Source: Streptomyces sp. ISL-43 (GTDB lineage Bacteria > Actinomycetota > Actinomycetes > Streptomycetales > Streptomycetaceae). From it: a DNA stretch of 64,000 nucleotides. Location: the NCBI RefSeq assembly GCF_018614195.1, contig NZ_JAGGOT010000023.1, positions 186,001-250,000 of the forward strand, in the 5' to 3' direction. Positions within the stretch are counted from its first letter, which is position 1; the number at the start of each line of letters is the position of its first letter. The notes beneath the pieces are model-generated. The model saw only the letters and a list, made by a program, of their open reading frames with translations, did not search any database and had not been told where the DNA came from. Positions 8,424-17,602 of this stretch are shown one piece after another. Both the position numbers and the translations under genes were made by a program.

Positions 8424-9348
8424 CTACGCCGAGGCGAGCCACAGGTCGGGGCCGAAGACCTCGTAGTTGATGTCCGCCGGCGCCACGCCCTTGGCGATCA
8501 GCTGCTCGCGCGCCGCCCGCATGAAGGGGAGCGGCCCGCACAGGTACGCCGTGGTGCCCGGGGCGACCGGGATGCCCTCCAGGTCGAGCCGGCCCTCGCG
8601 GTCGCCCGGCTCCGCCCCGGCCTCGTACCAGAAGTGCGCCTCGGTGTCCGGGAGCTCGTGGGTCAGGGCCCGGTGGTCCGTGCGCAGGGCGTGGTCGGCG
8701 GGGGAGCGGTCGGCGTGCAGGACCGTCACCGGGGCCGTGTGCGCGGCCGTCGGGCAGTTCGACCTGGACGGAGACGTACTGGCCGGGCTTGAAGCCGGGC
8801 GCGGGCGCGCCGTCGGCCGGGGTGAGGTGGAAGGTGGCGCAGTCCGCGGTCTCCTCGACCCGGGCGGCGACCGTCCAGGCGCGCCACACGTCGCCGGCGA
8901 CGACCCGCTGCTCGGCGTAGAGGCGCTCCTCGATGGTGACCAGGGCGTTCGCCATCAGCCAGTAGACCTCGTCCCAGGCCTCGGCGGCCTCCGGGGTGAC
9001 GGCCTCGCCGAGGATCTCGACGATGGCCTCGAAGAGGTGCTTGTGGACGACCGGGTACTGCTCGCGGGTGACGCCGAGCGAGGCGTGCTTGTGGGCTATG
9101 CGGTTCAGCATCACGTCGGGGCGGGTGTCCGGGTGCTCGACGAGATGAGTCGCGAAGGCGGCGATGGAGTCGGCGAGGGCCTGCTTCTGGAGGCCGGCGT
9201 TCTGGTTGCCGCGGTTGAAGAGGTCGCGGATCAGCTCGGGGTGGGCCGCGAAGAGCTTCCCGTAGAAGAGCTCCGTGATGTCGCCGATCGCCGCGCCGAC
9301 GGCGGGCAGGGTGGCTCGTACGGTCGCGGTCGACTTCTCGGAAAGCAT
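8424..9348 (-). pseudogene. hmp: Flavohemoglobin (Hmp) gene with internal out-of-frame deletion
   Basis: Read from an ATG at 9348 (after GAGGAG), the first 200 codons encode an intact globin domain and the first strand of the FAD domain, ending KPGQYVSVQVELPDGRA. At about 8745 the homology jumps to another frame, HTAPVTVLHADRS, which continues to the normal C-terminus (YLCGPLPFMRAAREQLIAKG, stop at 8424). In full-length Hmp about 85-90 residues lie between these points, including the RxYSL FAD site and the nicotinamide-binding loop. They are absent, and the join changes frame. The original frame runs on to 8203 as nonsense. Only a globin fragment could be made, so nitric-oxide dioxygenase activity should be lost. 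The missing length is judged from family knowledge. Confidence 0.85.
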
Positions 9349-9377
9349 CGGTGGACTCCTCGCGTAGGGGTTTCGTG

Positions 9378-9400
9378 AATTGGCATATGAGATGCACATT
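9378..9400 (-). promoter_or_regulatory. NsrR operator upstream of hmp
   Basis: This is an 11-1-11 imperfect inverted repeat. The half-sites, each read inward, are AATTGGCATAT and AATGTGCATCT and match at 8 of 11 positions. They share the GCAT core with the site in front of nsrR and with the known NsrR consensus. It lies 30 nt before the hmp start codon. Confidence 0.75.
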
Positions 9401-9515
9401 TTTGGAAACAGGCATACAGAGGTCTGCCGCGGTGCGGACTTCTGTTCGAGGGTTCTGTCGGGTTCAGGCTAGGCGGGCCGGCCGCCGGCGCGAACCGGCC
9501 ATCCGGCCCCCGTCA

Positions 9516-9968
9516 TCAGGGCCTTCCGGCCCCCGGGGATCCGCCCGAAATGCCCAGCAGGAGCGGGCCGGTCGGTGCCGCGACCAGGTCGTTCACCGTC
9601 AGCGGGTCCAGCGAGGCGAAAAAGGCCTCCTGGGCCCGGCGCAGCGCTCCGCGCAGCACGCAGGCGCCGCGCAGCGGGCACGGGGCGGCGCCGTCGCAGT
9701 CCACGACGTCGCCGGCGCCCTCCAGTTCGCGGATCACCGCGCCCACCGACGCGGCGCGCCCGGCGGAGGTCAGGGTGAGCCCGCCACCGCGCCCGCGCCG
9801 GGCCTCGATCAGGCCGAGATGCTGCAGCTTGGCGACCACTTTCGCGGTGTGGGTGTACGGGACCTCCATGGTCGCCGCCACGTCGCGCGTGGTGGGGAGG
9901 TCCGTCTCCTCGACGGCCAGGCGCATCAGTACGCGCAGCGCCAGGTCGGTGAATCGGGTCAGCCGCAT
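9516..9968 (-). CDS. nsrR: Rrf2-family nitric-oxide-sensing repressor NsrR
   Basis: This 150-residue Rrf2 regulator starts MRLTRFTDLALRVLM. The N-terminal winged helix-turn-helix covers residues 1-70, and the iron-sulfur cysteines are Cys91, Cys97 and Cys103, the spacing known from S. coelicolor NsrR. It should hold a [4Fe-4S] cluster that reacts with nitric oxide and releases DNA. The start at 9968 is preferred because an in-frame ATG at 9992 falls inside the operator. It lies upstream of the damaged hmp on the same strand (167-nt gap), the normal target arrangement for this repressor. The C-terminal 25 residues are Gly/Pro-rich. Confidence 0.88.
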   Translation of the reverse strand: MRLTRFTDLALRVLMRLAVEETDLPTTRDVAATMEVPYTHTAKVVAKLQHLGLIEARRGRGGGLTLTSAGRAASVGAVIRELEGAGDVVDCDGAAPCPLRGACVLRGALRRAQEAFFASLDPLTVNDLVAAPTGPLLLGISGGSPGAGRP

Positions 9969-9983
9969 GGGTCCACCGTAGAA

Positions 9984-10006
9984 AACTTGCATCCGAGCTG
10001 CAATTT
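9984..10006 (-). promoter_or_regulatory. NsrR autoregulatory operator
   Basis: This is an 11-1-11 inverted repeat with half-sites AACTTGCATCC and AAATTGCAGCT, each read inward and matching at 8 of 11 positions. It lies 15 nt upstream of the chosen nsrR start. It resembles the hmp operator closely enough that one protein should bind both. Confidence 0.75.
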
Positions 10007-10046
10007 CAAACGCACCGCTCGCCGGGGATGGCTGAAACGGGTGGGG

Positions 10047-10135
10047 TCAGGAGGGACTCCTGAGGAGTAGTTGAACCCGAGAGGGTGCCCAGCCACGGAC
10101 GGAGTAGTCCCACCCTTTTGTGTAATGGTCCCACC
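10047..10135 (+). promoter_or_regulatory. Candidate regulatory region of the encapsulin gene
   Basis: The 190-nt leader before the shell gene contains a palindrome with 7-bp arms (TCAGGAG, 3-nt centre) at 10047-10063. It also has two direct copies of GTCCCACC at 10107-10114 and 10128-10135, spaced 21 bp, about two helical turns. These look like binding sites for a regulator, but no promoter hexamers are clear and the binder is unknown. Confidence 0.35.
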
Positions 10136-10194
10136 ACGGACCGTACTGAAACGCTCGACCCGCAGATCCATGGAGTGATCGAAGGGGAAACAAG

Positions 10195-11601
<1,407 letters not shown>

Positions 11602-11647
11602 GCCGGCCGGCAGCAGAGCAGCGGGGACAGGACGGGACGGACGGGCC

Positions 11648-12694
11648 ATGTCGACCACTGAGGCGATCACCACCGGCGAGGGGCAGGAAGCCGACGCCCT
11701 GCTCCAACGAACAAGAGAAACGGTTAACCCGGAACTGCGCCGGACCGTCGAGGGCCTGCCCGGCTCGATGCGGCGCGTGGCGATGTACCACTTCGGATGG
11801 GAGCACGAGGACGGCACCCCGGCCGCGGGCAGCGCCGGCAAGGCCATCCGGCCCGCCCTGGTGCTCGCCGCCGCCCAGGCCCTGGGCCCGGGCGGCAGTG
11901 CCGGGGAGGCCGTACGGGCCGCGGTCGCCGTGGAGCTGGCGCACAACTTCACGCTGCTGCACGACGACGTCATCGACGGGGACGCCCGGCGGCGCGGCCG
12001 GGCCACGGCCTGGACGGTCTTCGGGATACCGGACGCGATCATCACGGGCGACGCCATGATGGCGCTCGCCCTGCGACTGCTCGCCGAGGACCCGCACCCG
12101 GCCTCGGCGGCGGCCTCGGCCCGGCTCGCGGCCTGCGTCATCGAGCTGTGCGCGGGCCAGCAGGCGGACTGCGCCTTCGAGCAGCGGCCGTACGTCTCGC
12201 TCGACGAGTGCCTGACCATGGCGACGGCCAAGACCGGGGCCCTGCTGGGCTGCGCGTGCGCGCTCGGCGCGCTGTACGCGGGGGCCGGCCCGGACGAGGT
12301 CGACGCCATGGACGCCTTCGGGCGGGAGGCCGGACTGGCCTTCCAGCTCATCGACGACCTGATCGGCATCTGGGGGGACCCGGGCCACACCGGCAAGCCC
12401 GCCGGAGCCGATCTGCTCGCGCGAAAGAAGTCCCTGCCGGTCGTGGCCGCCCTCACCTCGGGCACCGCGGCGGGGCGGGAGCTGGCCGACCTGTACGCGG
12501 GCCCCATGACCGGGGACGACGTACGCCGGGCGGCCGACGCGGTCGAGCGGGCCGGCGGGCGGGACTGGGCGCAGGCCCACGCCGCCGACCGGATGGGACG
12601 GGCGGTGCAGCAGCTGTCGCGGGGCGTCGCGGACCTCGGGGCGGCGGGCGGGCTGCTGGCGCTGGCGGAGTTCGTGACGCGGCGGACGAAGTGA
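11648..12694 (+). CDS. Polyprenyl diphosphate synthase, probable encapsulin cargo
   Basis: This 348-residue isoprenyl diphosphate synthase has a first Asp-rich motif in LLHDDVIDGDARRRGR (DDxxD) and a second reading LIDDLIGIWGDP, where the usual final Asp of DDxxD is Gly. GKAIRPALVLAAAQAL and LARKKSLPVVAAL are the other conserved blocks. The first 35 residues (MSTTEAITTGEGQEADALLQ onward) are not part of the fold and could hold the encapsulation signal. It condenses isopentenyl diphosphate with an allylic diphosphate, probably to C10-C20 products. The 46-nt spacing from the shell gene and the family match indicate it is packaged. No terpene cyclase or C-methyltransferase lies nearby. Confidence 0.9.
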   Translation: MSTTEAITTGEGQEADALLQRTRETVNPELRRTVEGLPGSMRRVAMYHFGWEHEDGTPAAGSAGKAIRPALVLAAAQALGPGGSAGEAVRAAVAVELAHNFTLLHDDVIDGDARRRGRATAWTVFGIPDAIITGDAMMALALRLLAEDPHPASAAASARLAACVIELCAGQQADCAFEQRPYVSLDECLTMATAKTGALLGCACALGALYAGAGPDEVDAMDAFGREAGLAFQLIDDLIGIWGDPGHTGKPAGADLLARKKSLPVVAALTSGTAAGRELADLYAGPMTGDDVRRAADAVERAGGRDWAQAHAADRMGRAVQQLSRGVADLGAAGGLLALAEFVTRRTK

Positions 12695-12729
12695 GCGCGC
12701 AAGGCTTCACGGAGCGAGCGCGCAAGGCT
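12693..12729 (+). repeat. Direct repeat pair at the 3' end of the prenyl synthase gene
   Basis: The 14-mer GAGCGCGCAAGGCT occurs at 12693-12706 and 12716-12729, the first copy overlapping the stop codon. It precedes the terminator hairpin. Its origin is unclear; a small duplication is the simplest explanation. Confidence 0.5.
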
Positions 12730-12743
12730 CCCGAGGGGGACGC

Positions 12744-12783
12744 AAGCCCTGTTCCGGCACCTCATGGTGCCGGATCAGGGCTT
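12744..12783 (+). terminator. Terminator of the encapsulin-prenyl synthase operon
   Basis: This is a long hairpin with arms 12744-12761 and 12766-12783, a 4-nt loop and a single T-T mismatch (12752 against 12775), followed by a short T-containing stretch. It closes the two-gene unit. Confidence 0.85.
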
Positions 12784-12853
12784 TCGGTCGTTCTCCGGCC
12801 AACTCTAGGATCACTTGCGGTTGTTGATCGGTGAGCGAAGGGTGTGGCCAGGA

Positions 12854-13441
12854 ATGCTGGAAATGCGTCGGGCGGATCAGTCGGACCGGGACGCGGTGGC
12901 GCGACTGCTGGACGAGGCGTTCCGTGACGACCCGGTGAGCGGCTGGGTGTTCCCGGACCCCGGGCACCGGGCCGCGGTGCACGGCAAGTTCCTCGGGGTC
13001 TTCGTCGACGTGGCACTGGCCGAGGGCCGGATCGACTACGCGGCGGACGGTTCGGCGGCGGCGCTGTGGCTGCGGATCCCGGCCGGCGAGCCGGAAGGCG
13101 AGGACGAGATCCCGGCGAAGATGCGCGCGGCGGCCGACCCGGACAACGAGCGGTGCGAGCTCGTCGGACGGCTGACGGGCGAGGTGCACCCGACCGCCGA
13201 GGAGCACGAGTACCTGCTGATGATCGCGGTCGCCCCGGGCCGGCAGGGGGAGGGGCTGGGCACGGAGCTGATCCGGCCGGTGCTGGAGCGGTGCGACCGC
13301 GAGGGGGTGCCGGCGTACCTGGAGGCGAGCAGCGAGCGCAGCAAGGGGCTGTACGAGCGGCTCGGCTGGGAGTTCACGGGCACGGCGGTGCGGCTGCCGG
13401 ACGGGCCGCTGATGTGGCCGATGTGGCGCAAGCCGCAGTGA
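12854..13441 (+). CDS. GNAT-family N-acetyltransferase
   Basis: This 195-residue acetyltransferase starts MLEMRRADQSDRDAVARLLD. The acetyl-CoA pyrophosphate-binding motif A appears as IAVAPGRQGEGLGTELI around residues 127-143, and motif B as YLEASSERSKGLYERLGWEF. The substrate is unknown. The frame is open upstream to 12815, and an internal ATG at 12863 is equally possible; no strong ribosome site decides between them. It follows the encapsulin-operon terminator, so it is an independent unit. Confidence 0.82.
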   Translation: MLEMRRADQSDRDAVARLLDEAFRDDPVSGWVFPDPGHRAAVHGKFLGVFVDVALAEGRIDYAADGSAAALWLRIPAGEPEGEDEIPAKMRAAADPDNERCELVGRLTGEVHPTAEEHEYLLMIAVAPGRQGEGLGTELIRPVLERCDREGVPAYLEASSERSKGLYERLGWEFTGTAVRLPDGPLMWPMWRKPQ

Positions 13442-13523
13442 CCCCCTTGCCATACCACTTCAGATGAAGTACTTTACCCGGCGTGCCCTGATGGGAGTGC
13501 ACTGTCGAACGGAAGAGAATCGC

Positions 13524-14108
13524 TTGCGCAAGCTCACGTACTTCATCGCCACCACCGTCGACGGCTTCATCGGAGCCCCCGACGGAGACGGCGATTTCTT
13601 CTACGGATACCTGGACCGCGAGTTCATCGATCACCTGAAGGCGGAGTACCCCGAGACGATCTCCGCCCAGGGGCGCGTCCAGCTCGGTATCGCCGACACC
13701 CCGCCGAAGCGCTTCGACGCGGTCCTGATGGGCCGGAACACCTACGAGCCGGGCCTCAAGGCCGGCGATACCAGCCCCTACGGCCACCTGCGCGAGCAGT
13801 ACGTGATCTCGCGCTCCCTCACCACCGCCCCCGACCCGGGCGTCACGCTGCTCAGCGGCGACATCGCCGCCCGCGTGCGGGAGCTGAAGGCCGAGGACGG
13901 GCTCGACATCTGGCTGTGCGGCGGGGCGGACCTGGCCACCCAGCTGATCGACGAGATCGACGAGTACGTGGTCAAGACCTACCCCGTCTTCGCGGGCACC
14001 GGCATGCCGATGTCGCGGGCCGGCTTCGGGGTCCGCGGGCTGGAGCTGACCGGTGCCACGGTCCTCGGCGGCGGGCAGGTCATCACCTCGTACGCGGTCA
14101 AGCGCTGA
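13524..14108 (+). CDS. Dihydrofolate reductase-family (RibD C-terminal) protein
   Basis: This protein has the RibD_C/DHFR-like fold. The hallmark start RKLTYFIATTVDGFIGAPDG is followed by LMGRNTYEPGL and a GGADLATQLIDEIDEY segment that forms the NADPH-side loop. I place the start at a TTG at 13524, six nt after GGAAGAG, giving 194 residues. An in-frame ATG at 13464 or 13491 would add 20 or 11 residues unlike the family. It is likely an NADPH-dependent reductase of unknown substrate; true folate reduction is unlikely because family members outside folA rarely act on folate. It stands alone between the acetyltransferase and the small zinc-ribbon gene. Confidence 0.8.
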   Translation: MRKLTYFIATTVDGFIGAPDGDGDFFYGYLDREFIDHLKAEYPETISAQGRVQLGIADTPPKRFDAVLMGRNTYEPGLKAGDTSPYGHLREQYVISRSLTTAPDPGVTLLSGDIAARVRELKAEDGLDIWLCGGADLATQLIDEIDEYVVKTYPVFAGTGMPMSRAGFGVRGLELTGATVLGGGQVITSYAVKR

Positions 14109-14186
14109 CGCTCCCGCCCCGTCGATCCCCCTCGCCCGGCCGGTCCCTGCCGCCCGAAACACACGGAACCGTCCTACCGTGGAGGT

Positions 14187-14390
14187 ATGGCAGGCGAACA
14201 GCAGCACCAGCGTGAGAGCGGTACGGTCGCCCCGCGTGCCGGACACGACCAGCAGACGTGTCCGGCCTGCGGGAACCCAGTGGAGACGGTGGTCAGGCGC
14301 CGCAAGTCCCTCGGGATCTACGTGCCGGCGTGGAGCCCGGGTCCCTGTCGGAACCCGGACTGCGCACGGCACGAGCCGTCGGAGGCCTAG
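14187..14390 (+). CDS. Small zinc-ribbon-like protein, unknown function
   Basis: This 67-residue protein has one pair of metal-binding knuckles: TCPACGNPVE around residues 24-33 and CRNPDCARHE near the C-terminus. A basic patch (VVRRRKSLG) lies between them. GGAGGT stands just before the ATG, which supports translation. The N-terminal 20 residues are polar and probably disordered. Function unknown. Confidence 0.65.
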   Translation: MAGEQQHQRESGTVAPRAGHDQQTCPACGNPVETVVRRRKSLGIYVPAWSPGPCRNPDCARHEPSEA

Positions 14391-14392
14391 CC

Positions 14393-14412
14393 GGTCGGCC
14401 TCTCAGCCGACC
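14393..14412. terminator. Possible weak hairpin terminator
   Basis: There is a 7-bp perfect stem (arms 14393-14399 and 14406-14412) in the 60-nt gap between convergent genes. It is short and lacks a T run. Confidence 0.4.
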
Positions 14413-14451
14413 CTGAGGTCCGGCCGTCCGGCGGCCGGTCTTCCCTCTGGG

Positions 14452-15111
14452 TCAGCCCTTCGCGTCCAGGCCCGACGCGACGAGGCCGTTGGCCCACAGC
14501 TGGTTCACGCGCGAACGCTCGGCGGAGTTCGGCGTGGCGTTCTGGCAGGAGGTGCCGGGGCCGCCGCCCGACATCAGCTCGCTGCACGGGCCCGAGTAGT
14601 GGTCCGGCAGGCCGAGCACGTGGCCGGTCTCGTGCGAGGTCACGCGGGTGGAGTTGTACTGCTGGTTCTGCCGGTAGTCGAGGAAGATGTAGCCCCGGCC
14701 GTGGCCGTCCGTGCTCGCGTACGAGCCGCGCGAGTCATTGCCCTCCCGGTACGAGAAGTTCCCGCCCGAGGACACTTCCTGCAGCTTGACGTTGGTCACC
14801 GAGCCGTTCCAGATCTGCGTGGAGCGCGCTATCTGGGTGCGGAAGCTCGGCGCGTTGCGCGTGTTGTAGGTGACGGTCACGGCGGCCAGGCCCGGGTTGG
14901 CGGCGCGCTGCTCGGCCACCGAGCGCTGGACGGCCTCGAAGAAGGCGCGGTTCGCGGCCTGGTTCTCCTGGGAGCGCCCGTACGCGGCGTACGAGCTCGG
15001 GCTGCCTGGGGCGGGCGCGGCGGAGGCGCTCGCGGCGGGGACGACGGCGCCGAGTACGGCGGCGACGCCGAGGCCGACCGCGGACAGGGTGGTCTTGCGG
15101 GAGTGACGCAT
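14452..15111 (-). CDS. snpA: Snapalysin, secreted M7-family metalloprotease
   Basis: This 219-residue secreted zinc protease starts [15 protein letters not shown] and has a signal peptide to about residue 29 (hydrophobic run then AxA-like sites). A short propeptide follows. The M7 active site is [12 protein letters not shown] (HExxHxxGxxD), and the conserved pair of C-terminal cysteines brackets the [20 protein letters not shown] loop. Snapalysin is the small neutral protease of Streptomyces that cuts on the N-side of aromatic residues in extracellular proteins. It is divergent from a LysR-type gene, the standard snpA/snpR arrangement in which the LysR protein activates the protease gene. Confidence 0.93.
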   Translation of the reverse strand: MRHSRKTTLSAVGLGVAAVLGAVVPAASASAAPAPGSPSSYAAYGRSQENQAANRAFFEAVQRSVAEQRAANPGLAAVTVTYNTRNAPSFRTQIARSTQIWNGSVTNVKLQEVSSGGNFSYREGNDSRGSYASTDGHGRGYIFLDYRQNQQYNSTRVTSHETGHVLGLPDHYSGPCSELMSGGGPGTSCQNATPNSAERSRVNQLWANGLVASGLDAKG

Positions 15112-15322
15112 GTGGGGAACTCCTGCTCATCCGGTGCGGGGGGTGGGTGGGGCGTTCGGTTCCGGATTCTGCGGGAGCGGGAGCGGTCGGCGGATGATGC
15201 CAGCCCCCGATAACGCCGGCCTATCGGGGAGTTTTCGGCAGGGCAACTCCCTTGAGAATGGCGGGATTCGGGGGCATGCCGGTGGCTGGTGCGGTGAGTG
15301 CGGCGCGCCCTACCCTCGGGGC

Positions 15323-16255
15323 ATGGAGCTTGAGGTCAGGCACCTGCGCGCCCTGTGCGCCATCGCCGACGCCGGCAGCCTGCACAAGGCCGCCCGGCAA
15401 CTCGGCGTGAGCCAGCCCTCGCTGACGACCCAGTTGCGCCGCATCGAACGGGCCCTGGACGGAGAGCTGTTCCTGCGCGAGCGCACCGGCTGCCGGCCGA
15501 CTCCCTTCGGGCGCACCGTACTCGGCCGGGCGCGGCCGCTCCTCGCCGAGATGGCCGCCCTCGTCGCCGAGGCGCGGGCGCTGTCCCACGGGCCCCGGCT
15601 GCGGATCGGCTCGACGGCCAGCCGTGCCCTGCCGGGCTGGCTGCGGCGCCTGCACCGGCGGATGCCCGGCACGGAGACGGACCTGATCGTGGACGTCTCC
15701 GCCAACGCGCTGCTGCGGATGACCGCGTCGGGGCAACTCGACGTGGCGTTCGTGCACGAGGTGGAGGGCAGCCCGCTACGGGTGCCGGCCGGTCTGGAGC
15801 TGCGCGTGCTGATGGAACGGGAGCCGCAGTTCGTGTCCATGGCCCGGGACCACCCGGCGGCGGCGCGGTCCGTGGTGGAGCTGCGGGACCTCGCCACCGA
15901 CCGCTGGACCGTGGACCCCTCGGTGGACGGCGAGTGGGCCGGCCTGCGCAGGGTCTTCGCGTGCGCCGGGCTCGACCCGCCCCTGCTGCACGCCGACTAC
16001 CACACCGCCACCTCGCTGATCGTCTCCGGCGAGGCCGTCGCCCCCTGCCAGCCCACCTCCGGGCCGCGCGAGGACATGGCGATCAGGCCGCTCTCGGGCG
16101 ACCCGCTCGCCGTACGCCTCCTCCTGGCGACCCGGCCGGGTGCCCACGCGGAGGTGTACGAGGACCTCCGCGAGGCCTACCGCGAAGCCGCGCTGCGGAC
16201 CCCGCCGTACTGGGCCTGGCTGCATCGGCACGCGAGCCCGCTGCTGGTGGCGTAG
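15323..16255 (+). CDS. snpR: LysR-family activator of snapalysin
   Basis: This 310-residue LysR-type regulator starts MELEVRHLRALCAIADAGSL. The winged helix-turn-helix spans residues 1-60 (HKAARQLGVSQPSLTTQLRR), followed by a linker helix and a two-lobed effector domain (LRIGSTASRALPGWLRRLHR onward). The start at 15323 fits the family exactly; the frame upstream is not conserved. Its position head-to-head with the protease gene, 211 nt apart, matches the known activator of snpA in S. lividans and S. coelicolor. The binding site should lie in that gap, but I could not identify a clear T-N11-A box. Confidence 0.85.
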   Translation: MELEVRHLRALCAIADAGSLHKAARQLGVSQPSLTTQLRRIERALDGELFLRERTGCRPTPFGRTVLGRARPLLAEMAALVAEARALSHGPRLRIGSTASRALPGWLRRLHRRMPGTETDLIVDVSANALLRMTASGQLDVAFVHEVEGSPLRVPAGLELRVLMEREPQFVSMARDHPAAARSVVELRDLATDRWTVDPSVDGEWAGLRRVFACAGLDPPLLHADYHTATSLIVSGEAVAPCQPTSGPREDMAIRPLSGDPLAVRLLLATRPGAHAEVYEDLREAYREAALRTPPYWAWLHRHASPLLVA

Positions 16256-16510
16256 GGGCGGTGGCGGTACGCGTGCCGGATCCGGTGCGGATCACAAAGC
16301 CGGTGCTCGTCCCGGTGCGCTCCTCCAGGTCCGGTACGGCGTCCAGGCCGAGCCGCGCCGCGAGCACCCGCATGGCGCCGGTGTCCGGACCGCCGTCGGG
16401 ACGGCCCGCCGCGTCCCACGCGTAGGCGGCGGACCGCCGGAAACCCGAGGACAGGACCAAACCGGTCCGCCCGTCCTCCCGCCACAGGCTCAGCACCGGC
16501 GCCAAGCCAA
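16256..16510 (-). pseudogene. Possible gene remnant (coding-like stretch)
   Basis: In the 419-nt gap between snpR and the DUF4097 gene, the minus strand carries about 80 codons with strong G/C third-position preference and protein-like composition, including LSLWREDGRTGLVLSSG and MRVLAARLGLDAVPDLEERT. There is no good start or ribosome site, and the frame runs into the 3' end of snpR where codon preference is lost. This looks like the leftover of a truncated gene rather than a functional one. No family is recognised. Confidence 0.3.
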
Positions 16511-16563
16511 ATGACCCCAAAGCGAGGATTTCGGGTCTTCCAGACGTGCTTGACTTCCCCCAA

Positions 16564-16605
16564 CCGCGATATATCGTGTTAGTCAGAAGACGCGATATGT
16601 TGCGT
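16564..16605 (+). promoter_or_regulatory. Candidate PadR operator upstream of the DUF4097-padR pair
   Basis: The palindrome CGATATATCG lies at 16567-16576 and a related CGCGATATGTTGCG at 16591-16604. AT-rich ATATCG-containing palindromes are unusual in this genome and are the typical operators of PadR-family repressors. The element lies about 70-110 nt before the first gene of the unit that encodes a PadR protein, so autorepression is likely. Confidence 0.6.
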
Positions 16606-16674
16606 GCGCCGTCGCGTCGTCGAGGACTTGGCAGGCCCGGTCCGCGCGCACGTACGCCGAGGAGGAGCAGCACC

Positions 16675-17601
16675 ATGGCAGAGGCAGCTCAGAAGACGTG
16701 GTCGGTCGCCGAACCGCAGAAGCTCACCTTCGATGAGCCGGTGACCGAGGTCCGCGTCCGCGTGGTCGGCGGCACGGTCAACGTCGTCGCCGCCGACGAG
16801 GGCCCGGTCCGCCTGGAGGTGGCCGAGGTCGACGGACCGCCCCTGCATGTGGTGCAGGAGGGCGGCACCCTCACCGTTTCCTACGAGGACCTCCCCTGGA
16901 ACGGTTCCCAGGGCTTCAAGAAGTGGTTCGAGGGCAAGCCCTGGAAGGCCTGGTCCGCCTCCGACTCCGGCCGCAAGGCGTGGGAGCGCAGCGCGACCGT
17001 CACCCTGACGGTCCCGGCCGCCACCCACGTGCAGCTGGCCACCGTCAGCGCCACCGCCTTCGTCTCCGGCGTCGACGGCGGCACCGACATCCAGGGCGTC
17101 TCCGGCGACGCCACGCTCGTCGGCCTGTCCGGCAGGGTCAAGGCGCACACCGTCTCCGGCAGCGTCGAGGCCCAGTCCGTCACCGGAGAGCTCGGCTTCC
17201 ACTCCCTCTCCGGCGGGCTGACGGTCGTCGACGGCGCGGGCGGCACCGTACGGGCCGACTCGGTCAGCGGAGACATGCTCATCGACCTGGCGCAGGGCGA
17301 CCGGCCGGAGCCGCACCCGGTCGACATCTTCCTCAACTCCGTCTCGGGGCAGGTCGCCATCCGCCTCCCGCACCCGGCCGACGCCCGGGTCGAGGCCAAC
17401 ACCGCCACCGGCGGCGTCTCCAATGCCTTCGAGGACCTGCGTGTCTCCGGGCAGCTGGGCGCCAAGCGGATCACCGGCACGCTGGGCGCCGGCACCGGCA
17501 CCCTGCGGGCCACGACCGTCTCGGGGTCCATCGCGCTGCTGCGCCGCCCGGCCGCGGACACCCCGGCCGCCCCCCTCGTGCTCGACAAGAAGGTGCTCTG
17601 A
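16675..17601 (+). CDS. DUF4097 beta-helix-type protein
   Basis: This 308-residue protein starts MAEAAQKTWSVAEPQKLTFD and is dominated from about residue 100 by short repeating strands of the form VSGS, VSGD and LSGG, the DUF4097 adhesin-like beta-solenoid pattern. No signal peptide or membrane segment is present, so it is cytoplasmic. GGAGGAG stands before the start. The stop is 1 nt from the padR start, so the two are co-transcribed. Such DUF4097-PadR pairs are widespread in Streptomyces; the biochemical role is not known. Confidence 0.8.
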   Translation: MAEAAQKTWSVAEPQKLTFDEPVTEVRVRVVGGTVNVVAADEGPVRLEVAEVDGPPLHVVQEGGTLTVSYEDLPWNGSQGFKKWFEGKPWKAWSASDSGRKAWERSATVTLTVPAATHVQLATVSATAFVSGVDGGTDIQGVSGDATLVGLSGRVKAHTVSGSVEAQSVTGELGFHSLSGGLTVVDGAGGTVRADSVSGDMLIDLAQGDRPEPHPVDIFLNSVSGQVAIRLPHPADARVEANTATGGVSNAFEDLRVSGQLGAKRITGTLGAGTGTLRATTVSGSIALLRRPAADTPAAPLVLDKKVL

Positions 17602-17602
17602 C

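Noticed and set aside
8203..9399. A 398-codon open frame over the hmp region as one intact gene
   Set aside because: Only the first 200 codons resemble flavohemoglobin; beyond about 8745 the frame is shifted and antisense-like, while the true C-terminus lies in another frame.
12693..12729. Direct repeats as an attachment site for a mobile element
   Set aside because: The copies are only 23 bp apart, no integrase or transposase is nearby, and a local duplication explains them.
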